Source: Lucinisca nassula (Eukaryota > Mollusca > Bivalvia > Lucinida > Lucinidae). From it: a stretch of 64,000 bases of DNA. The notes beneath the pieces are model-generated. The model had not been told where the DNA came from. It was given only the letters and a program-made list of their open reading frames with translations, and made no database searches. Below, piece by piece: positions 30,666 through 42,200 of this stretch. The stretch covers positions 19,197 through 83,196 of the forward strand of contig CAUZLF010000228.1 in the NCBI GenBank assembly GCA_963580285.1, given 5' to 3'. Position 1 is the first letter of the stretch. Each line of letters begins with the position of its first letter. The translations under genes and the position numbers were made by a program.

Positions 30666-31778
30666 TAAGTATCAAAACATAATTAATATGTCTAAAACAT
30701 GATTAAGAAATATGATGAGTTTCATAAAGCTCTATCTTTAGTTCCTACCATTCAGATATTATATTTAAATGCCCTTATATCATTTATCTGACATTGCCGT
30801 CCGTTGCGGTTCATTACGACGTGGCCTACATAAAACCACCAAAAATGCGGTTATTACAGATACAGTACTAAAAAAGGAATTGACTGGAATTATTACAATA
30901 AATGGTTTAGCAAATACTTTTTGGGGGTTGTCATGTACATTTTTTCACACATCCATGTTTATTTCATTCAAATTCGATCAAAACGTACGATAAAAACCGC
31001 CTTGGCTTTTATACCCCTAAAAAAATTGCAAAATTGCAATAAAACAAAAATTAGGGCACCAAAAAGAACAAAAACTATGCTGAGTATCACATTTGATATA
31101 ATTAACATTATCATATAAAAATTTACCACTGACATTTCTTCTTCGGTTAGAATTCCCAAAAATAAAATCTTCTCTGATTCTGAATAAAATCTTCGGATCG
31201 GCAATTTTTGGCTCGCCATTCACCAGGCAAACATTAGCCTTCTTGACTTTGTCATACATAGATCAAAATATATATCAGGTGTTTCCTTCAACCTGACAGA
31301 GCCAATGGCAATACTTTTCTGGGAAATTGTTTAGCCTGGAACTCAGTTCACCAAAGGAAATGTAATCCGAGCCTTCTCTGACGTTCTAAAAGCCTTTTTT
31401 ATTTTCTGATTTGGCGGCTTTAACGTCAGAGGAACACTTATAGTGAAAACCCCAATACTGGATTTCTAAGCAGCTAGGCAGAGTTTCCAGTGATTTCTGA
31501 ACTGATTTTGCCATAACATGAAAGCCCATGATAAGTGATCGATTGATAAAACATTAATAATGACCCCTGAATCGCCGAAACAAGTTTACTGACGTTTGAA
31601 GGCAGTATTTCTGACCAAGTTTTCTGTCGAGCCATAGAAAAACTCATCAAGACACCATTTTGTTTGGTTTGACCTTTTGTGTATGTAAATGTGTGACGTC
31701 ATGTTGGTGTAAACATAAAATTTTACCACCGATATATTATCCGGGTAAAAGATGTTGGAGGACGAGTGCAACTCCTCT
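30666..31778. other. Unassigned, with an inverted TATAAAAGCC motif
   Basis: CGCCTTGGCTTTTATACCCC at 30997-31016 is the reverse complement of the motif at 19829. A minus-strand frame at 31100-31259 (MYDKVKKANVCLVNGEP..) looks protein-like but lacks clear splice sites and was not accepted as a gene. Confidence 0.3.
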
Positions 31779-32112
31779 TTTCTATCTTTCTTTCTTTCTA
31801 CTGATACTGCGATCGGTCGCACTTTGCCATTACTCGCAGGTGTACATTACATACACTTCAGGTTTTGCAGGATGAAAGCCTACACAGTAATCATGTAATT
31901 ACGGTAGGGTTATTTAACCTGCACAGTGCACAGGGGGTTCTCCAATTAACGTCCCGATCCGAAGGACGGTGCACTTTATGACATTCATTCCGGCAAATGA
32001 TGCCAAAGAGCGTGTTCGGACACCGAAGATTTATCGCCGCTGCCGGGGATCGAACCCGGGACTTCTAGCAACAGAGGCAAGTGCACTAACCAATGAGCCA
32101 TCACGCTCCATT
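31779..32112 (-). mobile_element. tRNA-derived SINE-C, full length
   Basis: On the minus strand the head begins GGAGCGTGATGGCTCATTGG (A box) and has GGTTCGATCCCC (B box) at about 32048-32059, a tRNA-like body of 75 nt. The body contains GTGTCCGAACACGCTC and CCGTCCTTCGGATCGGGACG, and the 3' tail is GAAA repeats (31786-31800 region). It would be transcribed by Pol III and mobilised by a LINE. Other copies: 60806-61166 (plus), and fragments at 38650-38762 and 15131-15180. Confidence 0.85.
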
Positions 32113-32179
32113 TTGGAGAAGAAAAAAAAAAGACTTCGCCATAAAAGAAAAACAGCGGGAGATAATTGACCGTGTACTT

Positions 32180-33335
32180 CAAGGACACATTTGTGATGTT
32201 ACCAACCGACTATGGCAAGACCATTTGTTAATTTATATCATGGATTTCGCCAATGCCTTTGACATGGTACATGTACCTCACAGGAGGCTGTTTGTATAAG
32301 TTGGATTACTATGGGATAAGAGGATCTACACTCAGATAGTTTGGCACATGACCATCTAGGCGCTCACAAATTTGTACTTGGGTGGCAAAGCGTCTGGTCC
32401 AATCCCTCTTCTATCTGGTCTCCCCCAAGGCTCGGTACTCAGACCGGTCCTTTTCTTTTGTATTTGGATAACATCAGATCATCTGTTCGTTTATTTGCTG
32501 ATAATTGTTTTGTACAGGAATATATATACTCTTTCTGAGTGCCTTATCTTACAAGATGACCTGAATAGCCCAGCACTTTGGGAAGCCGACTGGCAGATGA
32601 AGTTCAGTGTGGCCAGATGTCACTCTAAGAGGGTGTCATGGCACTTAAATTCGGCTACTCATTACACCAGCATACATGCGAGCAGGTTCAATCCGCTAAA
32701 TACCTTGGTCTCATCATCACTGACAATCTCGATTGGGGTCAGTACGTTTCTGAGATTACATCCAAAGCAACTGAGACATTATGATTTCTAAGATGTAATT
32801 TGGCTTTTGCTTCAAGGCAGACAAGGGATGTTGCATGCAAAACATTGGTTCGACCTCAACTTGAGTATGCAGCACCTGTTTGGCACCTCCATGTCAAAAC
32901 TCAGATACAATAGGTCTAGAATGTCCGGTGGACGGTTGCTCGATGGAGCTGCCGGCGATGACGGAACAAAAGTAGTGTGGGAGATATGCTTGTTGAGTTG
33001 GAATGGCCATCGCTGGAGACCCGTCATGAACTGTCATCTTTAAACTCCTAGCCCAACCCACAGCTTTCACCTTTCTACCTCCTTTTATAAGATACACTCT
33101 GATACAGTGTCTCTTAATAAAGATAACTACCTGAATCGTGTGACTAGTTCAACTCAAACAAGGGCATCAAAATTAAACAACTGTCAATATCGTAGGTACC
33201 AGGCCTAGAGTGATGGCCTGAAGAATTCCTTCTTCCATAAAACTTCTCCTCCGTAGAATAGTCTTCCCTCCTATGTGGAAATGCCAAAACTACAGAGGCG
33301 TTCAAAGACTGTACGGTATAGATTGGGACTCAGCC
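32180..33335 (+). pseudogene. Decayed non-LTR reverse transcriptase, family 2
   Basis: Frameshifted pieces read in order on the plus strand: YIMDFANAFDMVHVPHRRL (about 32237-32295, the first catalytic Asp region), LSGLPQGSVLRPVLF (about 32415-32460), VRLFADNCF (catalytic FADD now FADN, about 32485) and, near 33230-33290, the C-terminal FF..RI.WN.LP-like segment. Several stops and indels interrupt it. It belongs to a different LINE family from 7252-8633, and its relatives are at 34593-34958 and 36640-36815. Confidence 0.75.
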
Positions 33336-34592
33336 ACAACAGCCACTAAAGGAATGTCAATGGTTTCAAAATAACATTGGCTTTTTTCATATAGGATACA
33401 GTGTTAAATTGACATTCACTTGCTGTTTTATTAAGATTAAAATGAATACATATTCTTTGTTCTCTTGGTTAAGTGTTTTGGTTTATTAATTAAATACTTA
33501 ACCTGAAGTAAAGGATACCTTTTACTTATGATGCGCGAGGATAGAACACGTAGTTTTTTTCGAAGGATGTTCCCGTCTGCTTGGCGTTGTTTGTAATTTT
33601 GTGGCAATATAGGAAACAGGCTTGCGAATTTTTCGGAACTTCCCCTCGGCTTCACTGAGCTGTTTCCTTTTTACATCCACTGATCTAATTGACCTACATG
33701 TAGTACTGGAATCTCATATGAGGACCTCTTTACCTGGCGTAAAAGAAACCGCGAAGTTCTTGCTAAGAGTCGAGGCAATACACGGTTCCACCTTGAATCT
33801 CCCTTCTATTAAATATGTTCTACAAAAGGGGTATCCTTTGGAAGCAAGGAATACACCACAGAAGTGAAAATTATGGAGTGTACATGTTTTCTGGGCCAGA
33901 CTAGCTAGTTTCGGCCAATTAGGCCTCATCAGTGACCCTCAAATATTTTCATAATTCCACAATTGAATCAATGATCCCAAAGGACAAGAAAATATAATCT
34001 ACACTATGATGTAGGGCAGGGAGACGTTTTACCGCCGCCACACATTCCCACACACCAGCTGTAGTGAAGTTAAATATGTTCTACAAAAGGGTAGTAGAAA
34101 AGTAGTTTAGGTCGTAGTACCAAAGCGTTAATCCAAAATCATTAGTCCATAGACAAAATGGCAAAAATCAATGTTCAGATCAACATACATGGACTCAAGA
34201 AGAGTGTAATCAGGCGTAAGACTCGCTTAAAACCTTTTTTGTTTAACTTCGTAAGACAGAAGAACAACACGCGCAGCTCATTTTTATCTGTTCATTGAGC
34301 ATTTACTAAATTCAGGGATTTTCCTACCCTTCATAATCAGGGTCCAGGGGTCGTTGGTTTTGGGAAAAACAGCTCGCTAATATTAAAGTTGGGAATTTAA
34401 ATCAGCTGGAACATTGTCAAGTTTGGTTCAATTTTCTAGAAATTTTCATCAAAATGTAGCACAAATTCAGAAATTGGGAAATTTGTTGTAAAATTTGGGA
34501 ATATCTGTCTATAAATTGGGAAAAAGTAGGGGCCGATTACCGGCCCCAAATTTGCACTAGGAAAATCCCTGAAATTAGTCATATTAAAAAGC
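33336..34592. other. Unassigned, with a 22 bp direct repeat around a 240 bp segment
   Basis: TTAAATATGTTCTACAAAAG followed by GG occurs at 33809-33830 and 34070-34091; the 239 bp between them may be a retroposed insertion. No exon was recognised. The segment 34320-34575 has repeated GAAATTGGG / GGGAAA phrases. Confidence 0.35.
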
Positions 34593-34958
34593 ATCTAGCC
34601 TTTGAGAGCATTCTTGCTGACAGTCAGCATGGTTTCCGCAGCTAAAGGTCTTGTGAAACCCAATAAGTCAAATTTTGTCATGACATTTTAAGCAATCTGG
34701 ATGCGGCCATAATAACCGTGGCCACTAACAGACTGACTTTATTATCATGGACTTTACCAAGGTCTTTGACACGGTACCATTCAGAAGGCTATTGTACAAA
34801 CTGGAATATTGTGAGATAAGAGGATCCACAAATACGTAGATTAGCTCATAGCACACAAAAAAGTTGCACTTGATGGCAAAGCGCCCCTTTTTTATCTGGT
34901 GTCCCACAAGGTTCGGTACTTGGACCTGTCCTTTTTAGTATTCATAATTATAATGCAC
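34593..34958 (+). pseudogene. Second decayed copy of LINE family 2, 5' part
   Basis: The plus strand reads IIMDFTKVFDTVPFRRLLYK (about 34738-34800) and SGVPQGSVLGPVLF (about 34892-34935), matching the same family as 32180-33335. It breaks off at about 34958; the C-terminal part of such a copy (TACTTCAACTCAAG.., ATATCGCAGGTACCTGGCCT, ..ATTATTCCTCAGTGGAATAG) reappears at 36640-36815. Confidence 0.7.
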
Positions 34959-35266
34959 TCGCGTATGTAACGCGACGTCTGATTCTATAACGTCGAACAT
35001 TTGCGACGGTATATTCTGCGATATACTGTCAGAAACCAGAACTGATCAAGAAACGTTTTTGATTGGCTGGTATTTGGGTTTACGCAGCTCGCAGTGCTTG
35101 CAGTTTTGTGCAAGTAGGACATTTTTTAACAAATCAAATGAATAAATGCATTAGAGTGGTGATAACTGTATTGAAAATTGTCATTTGTGGAGGTAAATCG
35201 TCGGTTTTACGATCGCAAATTACGTTTTACGGCTCCGCCGATTTACCTCCCCAAATGACAATTTTC
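34959..35266. mobile_element. Small element ending in a strong hairpin
   Basis: GAAAATTGTCATTTGTGGAG and following bases (35173-35201) pair with their mirror at 35238-35266 over 29 bp with one mismatch; the loop has TTTTACGATCGC..TTTTACGGCTCCG. Upstream is CpG-containing sequence (AACGCGACGTCTG). It lies between two pieces of LINE family 2 and abuts the LINE tail at 35267. Confidence 0.5.
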
Positions 35267-36476
35267 AGAATCAGAATTGTTACTGGTGACACGTCAAATG
35301 ACACTCATACACCAGGACCTGTGATATGGGAAGTTAGTCCCTAGCTCTAACCAAAGAGGTAAACTTAGCCACACAATCCTCAGCACCTTCAGCTGTCGAA
35401 ATAATCAAATCGGGAAGGGCATTCCAATCTCTAATGGTTCGGGGGAAGAACACTTCTTTATAAAGGTCAGTTCTTGCAGCAAGGGTCTGAAACGTCAATG
35501 AATGGTGCTTTCTACAGTGACTAGCTGGGGAAACAAGGCCATCTGTTGGAATGTTGGCAACACCCTTTAGACGTTTGTATAAGAAAATAAGCCTACTGTC
35601 TCTTCTCCTATTCTTGAGAGACCCCCATCTTAATGTTCCTAGAATTTCAGTCATGCGTTTCAAAGCATAAATTGCTTGTTACAAATCTAGCGGCTCTATT
35701 CTGAACTTTTTCAATTTCTTCATTAAGGGCCACTCCATTTGGGTCCCAGATGCAACTCCATATTCCAAGACTGGGTAAACAAGTCCCTTATATGCTGTCT
35801 CCTTCACATCCTGAGGACACTGGTGAAGATTTCGCCTCAGGAAACCAAGTGTTCTATTCGCCTTAGTACACATTGCTCATGTGTGTATTCCATCTCAAAT
35901 CGTGTGTGATTGTCACACCAAGTCACATTTTCGAGGACCGTTCCTTCTAAAGTGTATGAAGCCCCAATTTTATTTGTTCCCTTCCGAGTTATCTTCATAA
36001 CATTGCATTTAACAGGCTGAAATCTCATGTCCCATTTTCGTGCCCAACATCCTGATCTATCTATATCCTTCTGAAGTTTCATTTAGTCCTCTGTAGCTCT
36101 GATTTCCCGATACCAAACACAGTCGTCTGCGAACAGTCTTATGTCTGACTCAATGTCAGTGGAAATATTATTAATGTACAGGGAGAATAGCAGCGGACCA
36201 AGAACAGTCCCTTGTGGGGCCCCAGATAAACTGGTGCCTATACTGAAGATTCACCATGAACAACAACACGCTGTTTTCTGTAGCAAAGGAAGGAATCTAT
36301 TCATTTGAGATTCTTCCTCCCAATTCCATTACCAAATAATTTGGATTTAAGTAGTTAATGAGGTGGGGTGTCAAAAGCCTTCTCGAAGTCCAAAATAAAT
36401 GTGTCCACCTGCCCCCCCCCCCCTCCCCCCTTGTCCAAGATTTTTACCCAATCATTAATAACCGTGCTGAGCTAAG
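35267..36476 (-). pseudogene. Second copy of the 7.3 kb LINE, decayed
   Basis: The tail (CAGAATCAGAATTGTTACTG on the plus strand), 3' UTR and RT C-terminus match the LINE at 7252-8633. Readable pieces are 35337-35663 (RWGSLKNRRRDSRLIFLYKR..SLVRARD), 35679-35873 (CTKANRTLGFLRRNLHQCPQ) and 35837-36082 (ARKWDMRFQPVKCN). At least two frameshifts and several small deletions disrupt it, and a C-run (36412-36428) is expanded. It is 5'-truncated at about 36476. Confidence 0.85.
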
Positions 36477-36639
36477 CTTAAATCGATTTTACGTGGCCAC
36501 AATCCTCGCCCTTACTTCCGTCGCGATTAAGACAAATAATTTGTTCAGTCCGCATGAAGGCCTCCTAACTCATCAGTGCAGCATCTCCGTGCAACTCATC
36601 AGTGTGAACCGATAGTAGGGAGGTTAAGGTAGTGATTTT

Positions 36640-36815
36640 CATTTCTACTTCAACTCAAGCGACGGCAAAAAAGCAAATAACACAATATCGCAGGTACCTG
36701 GCCTATAGTGATGCCAATAATCATTCATTTTTTTTCCAGAATTATTCCTCAGTGGAATAGTCCTCCCTCGTCTGCGGTAGATGCCAAGTCCGCAGATGAG
36801 TTCAAAGATCGGGAC
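36640..36815 (+). pseudogene. LINE family 2, C-terminal piece
   Basis: Matches 33150-33330 (CAACTCAAAC.., AATATCGTAGGTACCAGGCC, ..AATAGTCTTCCCTCCT). Same orientation as 34593-34958; the two probably were one copy before insertion of the intervening 1.7 kb. Confidence 0.65.
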
Positions 36816-38648
36816 TCAGAGGTATGCATTTTAGTATACTTCTGTTAATCAGATTGTAAATAGTTTTAAGGACTCATCCAGGGTCCTCCTTTTTTAAAGC
36901 TAAATTCTAAATTTAACCACCAATCCAACTCAGGTAATGGCCAAATGTGACCGACTTAGTATAAAAGGAAGAGATAGATATAATATTCCCGCCATCTGTC
37001 AAAATCGGTCGAATTAGGTCGGTATAAATTCTTACCTCTACACCGCTTACGTGTTTCATCGCATGACCTTTATTACCCAGAGTTCAAGTTTGTAAACAAA
37101 TGTGGCGATTTTTTTCACACGATCAAATTCAAGTGAGGAGGAATACTTTTTGTAAACAAGGAATCTTTAGGTAATTAATCACAATAGTGCAAAAATATGT
37201 ATTGAAGAGGCCTGTGTTAGGAAAATCACACACATTAATATATAAACGCATCCAACCGGGTTTGAAGGAGTCCACACCCTCCCGATCCTTGGAAGGATCG
37301 GCAATATTGGAGTTTTCAAGTGTGGAATTTCTCTGGCTGTAGGTCACTACAGCCAGATATCTCGGGTTAAGGGTTTACCGAAGTACAAAAAGTGGGTGGG
37401 GTACCCCTCAACATGACTTTTCTTTTCAGCCAAAACATGGAGTCGGAGAAAAAGTTTGAATATACTGAAAAGTAACACGTCTTCAAACATAACATTATCT
37501 AATAAGCAATTATCAAACTGCTTGTAGGTTTACACAGCCGATGCAAAAAATGAGGGTGACAGCATTTGCGCTCAAAGTCATATTTACCTAATTTTTCAGG
37601 ACCTAAAATGTACAGTGTACTGTTCTTGGAAGGGTGAACTACAATGTCTTAGAGTATTACTAACCAAAATTGTCTCCTGTCTAAGAAACATTTGTGCCAC
37701 CACGAGATATTTTTCATAAGTTCTTTGGTCGCCATTTTTCATTCATGGGATTTGTAAACAAAATATCAACACTTTTTTGGAAACGCATATCGCCAAATCG
37801 GCTCGACGATGTAACATGACAACTATGCGCCGTGAAACAGGAACCCTTCCTGCATAGTTTTGTGCAAGTTTAAGTATTTTACAAACTTACGATTAATCAT
37901 CCATCAGGTCAATTTTATAGTCATTTTTTAGTCATAACAGCTGATTGGAAACATTTGTTGTTGAGCATGAGGAAGTCATGGCTTTATCACATAAATATTA
38001 CTACGCCTCAAGCGGAACTAGGACAAAACATCGGAAAAATTCCGATATGTCCTCAAAGTTTTTGTTGTTTCATAAATCTAAATGACTTTTGTGCTTAAAT
38101 TGCTTAAAATTGTTCTTGAATAAATGGTAATTCTTCAAAAACATGAATATTTTGGGACTATATTTTTGCGTTCGTGTCACCAGATATGGAAGTCCTTAGG
38201 TGTTTCCGGTTTCATTGACAAGCCTTTGAAAAAAAAACATGTTAACAAATTTCACAAATTTTGCATTGTAGACATGTGAATCAAGGTAAGCATTTATAAA
38301 GAGCCTTGGATTATGGATTTTGCTGTAATAATGAATAGGTTCAAGAGTTCGATTGTCGAAAAAACACCACTTATTTGTGTTTCAACATCTAGTCTAAATT
38401 ACGTTATTGATAGTAAACCTACACCTCGTGACCAAATGTAAACATGTATGGTGGTCAATAGAAGACGGCAGTTATGCGCTCTCTGCAATTATTTTGTGGC
38501 ATACTGTCAATGTTGTTATAATTAAAATATGTGGCCCTGAAAAAGATACATAGTTCTCTGAGGAAAGAATTTGCTCCACAGGACCAAAATTGCTCCTTTT
38601 CAATTTAAACACTTATTGATAAGAAAGACAAAAATAATTCGGCTCCTT
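36816..38648. other. Unassigned region
   Basis: AT-rich sequence without a recognisable frame. Features: CCGATCCTTGGAAGGATCGG palindrome (37284-37303), and a GAGGAAAGAATTTGCTCC phrase (38562) shared inverted with 27130-27145. Probably an old DNA transposon, but ends were not found. Confidence 0.3.
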
Positions 38649-38649
38649 T

Positions 38650-38762
38650 GAATGTGTATCCTTTCTTTCTACTTAAACTGCGATCGGTCACATCTAACCA
38701 TTACTCGCAGGTGTACATTACATGCACACCAGGTTTGCAGGATGAAAGCCTACACAGTATTT
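38650..38762 (-). mobile_element. SINE-C 3' fragment
   Basis: TTTCTTTCTACTTAAACTGC.., ACTCGCAGGTGTACATTACA and TTGCAGGATGAAAGCCTACA match the 3' half of SINE-C in reverse; the tRNA head is missing. A run of 15 C follows at 38767. Confidence 0.7.
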
Positions 38763-38784
38763 ATCGCCCCCCCCCCCCCCCATC

Positions 38785-39708
38785 TGGGCTTGAAAAAATA
38801 AATGGGCTGCATGATGATTCCACGCAGAGCTGAATCCGAAAGCACACAAGGACTGGTAAACCGGTTTTATAGAGAATCTAAGCCTGCCCAGGAAAAGCCG
38901 TGCAAGTCATAGCCATGCTTATTTATAAACCCTTTTGGTTTTCTTTTTTTTTTTCTCCCAATACTGTTTTCGGTCGATTCTGACCATGATAACAGGTTTG
39001 GGGTGTGGCACCAAAAATTTTCAATCCCCATCCCCAAAAAAGAGCTTTGTGACACTGCCACCAGCAGATTAAAACTATTTACAAGAAGTCATCAGGGGAA
39101 GGAATCCATACCTATCCCCTGCCCAACCCTATGATATTATATTTTGGCCTGAAACCCATCAACTGTCTCAAAATAGACAGCTTCGATTGTAAGGCCATTC
39201 CAAGTTGCAATTGTCTCTTAAAACCATCCATGTAAGCATTAGGACGGTGATACTGAAAGGGATGGGACCTGGTTCTCCTACATCCTCCAACAGCTCCAGA
39301 TTTTTTTTTTTTGGTTTGGGTTTTACGGCCCTTTCAAGATTATTTCACTCATATAGAGCCGATCGTTAATCAGAGGTGGGCGAAAACCGGAGTACCCGGA
39401 GAAAAACCACCTGACCTTCCGTTGCAGAACTTGGCGTCTCACATGTGACCCGAGCGAGGCTCGAACCACAGCGGTGAGAGACCTAATGATCAAGAGTCAG
39501 CGCTCTTAACCACTAGGCCACGGAGGCCCGTTTAACAGCTCCAGATAGGTACCTACTCTTATCTATAACGGTTTCTTTGGGCGACAGGGCTTCAGGTGTC
39601 GTTTAATCTCAATGTCAGGTAAAAGTCACACAAAATTGGAAGCAACTTCTCCAAAATGACCTATATAGTGTTGACGGGGACGTTAAACTTCAAATCAAAC
39701 AAAACAGT
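38785..39708 (+). mobile_element. SINE-A split by a later retroposition
   Basis: The head half (38785-38933, GGGCTTGAAAAAATAAATGG..ATTTATAAACCC) and the tail half (39571-39708, GGGCGACAGGGCTTC..TCAAATCAAACAAAAC) are consecutive parts of SINE-A. The 640 bp between them starts with a T-run (38940-38955), as expected for the poly(A) of a minus-strand retroposed insert, and contains SINE-D at 39301-39533. Confidence 0.75.
39301..39533 (-). mobile_element. tRNA-derived SINE-D, intact
   Basis: A 12 bp duplication AACAGCTCCAGA lies at 39289-39300 and 39534-39545. On the minus strand: CCGTGGCCTAGTGGTTAAGA (A box), GTGGTTCGAGCCTC (B box), a body with GAGACGCCAAG, and the 3' end GGGCCGTAAAACC plus A-run. 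This is the reference for the split copy at 6305-9535. Confidence 0.85.
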
Positions 39709-40251
39709 GACATGAAAACAAGGGAGACAACTAAAACTTCCAATGATTCAGTTGTAGTAGCTGCAGCAGTTATTGTCCACCATACCTTTTTTCTAGACTA
39801 CTTTTTAGCAACAAATATGTCTGGAAATTGTATTATTTTGATACACAGTATGGGCACAAATTTGCTGTATACTCTACTGTGGAATATTTTTGAGCAATGA
39901 CATTCTCACACATTGTAGTAGAATAACCTATGAACCTATTTATGCAATTTTATTTGGCTATATTACCATGGAGAATATGTATGAACGCAAATGGATTGAA
40001 GCACATAAAGAGAGGTATGTTTTTCTCAATAATTCCTGAATTTCTGAAAAAATTCTAATAGAATATGTGAATAAGTTGAAATAAATTATGGGCCAAGTAA
40101 CTTTTCACAAAACCTGACAGTTTTGCAAAATTCAATTAAACAAATTTTGAACACCACACCATTACCCCACCCACTTTTTGTACATTGGCATCCCCTTAAA
40201 GGAAATGTTGCTATCAATTTTTACCAGCATCCTGATGTAAACTTTGAAGCT
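39709..40251. other. Unassigned region before an assembly gap
   Basis: No gene seen. The sequence stops at an N run (40252-40274). Confidence 0.3.
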
Positions 40252-40274
40252 NNNNNNNNNNNNNNNNNNNNNNN
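40252..40274. other. Assembly gap (23 N)
   Basis: Run of 23 unknown bases; true gap size unknown. Confidence 0.99.
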
Positions 40275-40966
40275 AAGGTAAGTATTTTGTGATGATGGAC
40301 GGATAGTTTTTCTTATTTCTCTATACAAACCTAAGTAGTGTTAATGAAAAAAGTGAATAAGCACTGCTTATTAGATACCCCCCGCATGACAATGGTCAAT
40401 AATTAAAAAGAGCAGTCATGTTAAAAAGAAGTTGAACTCATAGCTGGCAACTTGGCCCAAAATTTTTGAAACACAAAATCTATTTGATGAGTTTTAAGCA
40501 TCTGTTCAACTTCGCGCTAACAAGGTACCCACTTCCTATACACTTTAACATTATTAGACCGAAAAAAATGGCTAAGTTAAAAAAGACGAAAAAAGTAAGA
40601 GAAATAATTTTACGAGTACGAAAAAACCACATGCACATTTTCAGATCTATATGAAAACACCTGCAAAGTTTCAAAAGGATCAACCTAAAACTGTGAGAGG
40701 AGTTGTGCTAACAAGGTACCCACTCCCTTTACACTTTAACATTAATAGGCCTAAAAAATGGCTAAGTTAAAAAAGAAAAAAAAAGTTAAAGAAATAATTT
40801 TAGGAGTATGAAAAAACCACATGCACATGCATCTTAAGACCTATATAAAAACACCTGCAAAGTTTCAAAACCATCACCCTAAAACTGTGACAGGAGTTGC
40901 GCTAACAAGGTACCCACTCCCTATACACTTTAACATTATTATACCTTGAAAAATGGCTAAGTTAAA

Positions 40967-42200
40967 CTAGAGAAAGCGATCAGTGGGTCACGTATACCCA
41001 CGGCCAGTGCCGCCCTCTGATTTATCTTTCGAGCTTGTATGTAACATGAATGAAGAAGTCAAGAAGCTATAAGAATCTATAATGTGCTTATAAAATCTAA
41101 ACCAAACATAATCTTTCTAAATGGACCAAGGAAGGGAGAGCATCAAAGTTACTGAAGGGGTGGGGGCATCAATGTTACTGAAGCAGCAGGGTGGATTATG
41201 CATCAATGAAATCTTTGAACTGTATGCAACATTGATGCAAGTATCAATTGTATTTGTCTTAGAGTTTAGAACATTATGTAACAGGCATCTATAAACTTTG
41301 TCATAAAACTTTAACCAAATGTAAACTTTCTAAGTCCATGACCTTGAGGCATAGGTCACTGTGGGTGGGGAAGCGACATGCATCTCAAAATCTTTGGGCT
41401 GGTATGCAACATTGATGCAAGTATCAACTGAATTTGTCTTAGAGTTTAGAACATACAGGCTTCTATAAACTTTGTCATAAACTTTAACCAAACGTAAAAT
41501 TTCTAAGTCTGTGACCTTGACCTCAAGGTCACTGTGGGGGGTGGGACATGCATCAATGAAATCTTTAGACCAGTATGTAACTTCAGTGTAAGTATCAACT
41601 AAATCTATCAAAGTGTTCAGAAGATACAACCTCTTAGAAACTTTAACGCAAAACTTTAACCAAGATTTAAAATTTCTAAGTCTGTGACCTTGACCTCAAC
41701 GTCACTGTGGGGGGGGACATGCATCAATGAAACCTTTAGACCAGTATGTAACTTCAGTGTAAGTATCAACTAAATCTATCAAAGGGTTCAGAAGAAACAA
41801 CCTCTTAGAAACTTTTTAATGCAAAACTTTAACCAAAATATAAAATTTCTAAGTCTGTGACCTTGACCTCAAGGTCACTGTGGGGGTGAGGCATGCATCA
41901 ATGAAATCTTTAGACCAGTATGTAACTTCAGTGTAAGTATCAACTAAATCTATCAAAGGGTTCAGAAGATACAACCTCTTAGAAACTTTAACGCAAAACT
42001 TTAACAAAATGTAAAATTTCTAAGTCTGTGACCTTGACCTCAAGGTCACTGTGGGGGGTGGGACAAAACTTTAACCAAAACTTTAACGCAAAACTTTAAC
42101 CAAAATGTAAACGGACGGACGGAAGGACAGACGGATGGATGGACAGACGGAAGGACAGAAACACAGATGGACGAACGGCATCGTATGCCAGGGGTATAAA
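40967..42200 (+). mobile_element. Pearl-like element with palindromic AGGTCA units
   Basis: Five units of about 172 bp (around 41338, 41510, 41681, 41856, 42025) each carry TGACCTTGACCTCAAGGTCA or a variant, then TGTGGGGG, GACATGCATCAATGAAATCT and AAGTATCAACTAAATCTATC. The 3' end has an ACGG-type microsatellite (42111-42176) and ATGCCAGGGGTATAAAAA. The start is near CTAGAGAAAGCGATCAGTGG. Confidence 0.65.

Noticed and set aside
31017..31259. Minus-strand frame MYDKVKKANVCLVNGEPKIAD..
   Set aside because: Protein-like composition, but an overlapping alternative frame is equally long and no acceptor/donor pair with matching phase was found.
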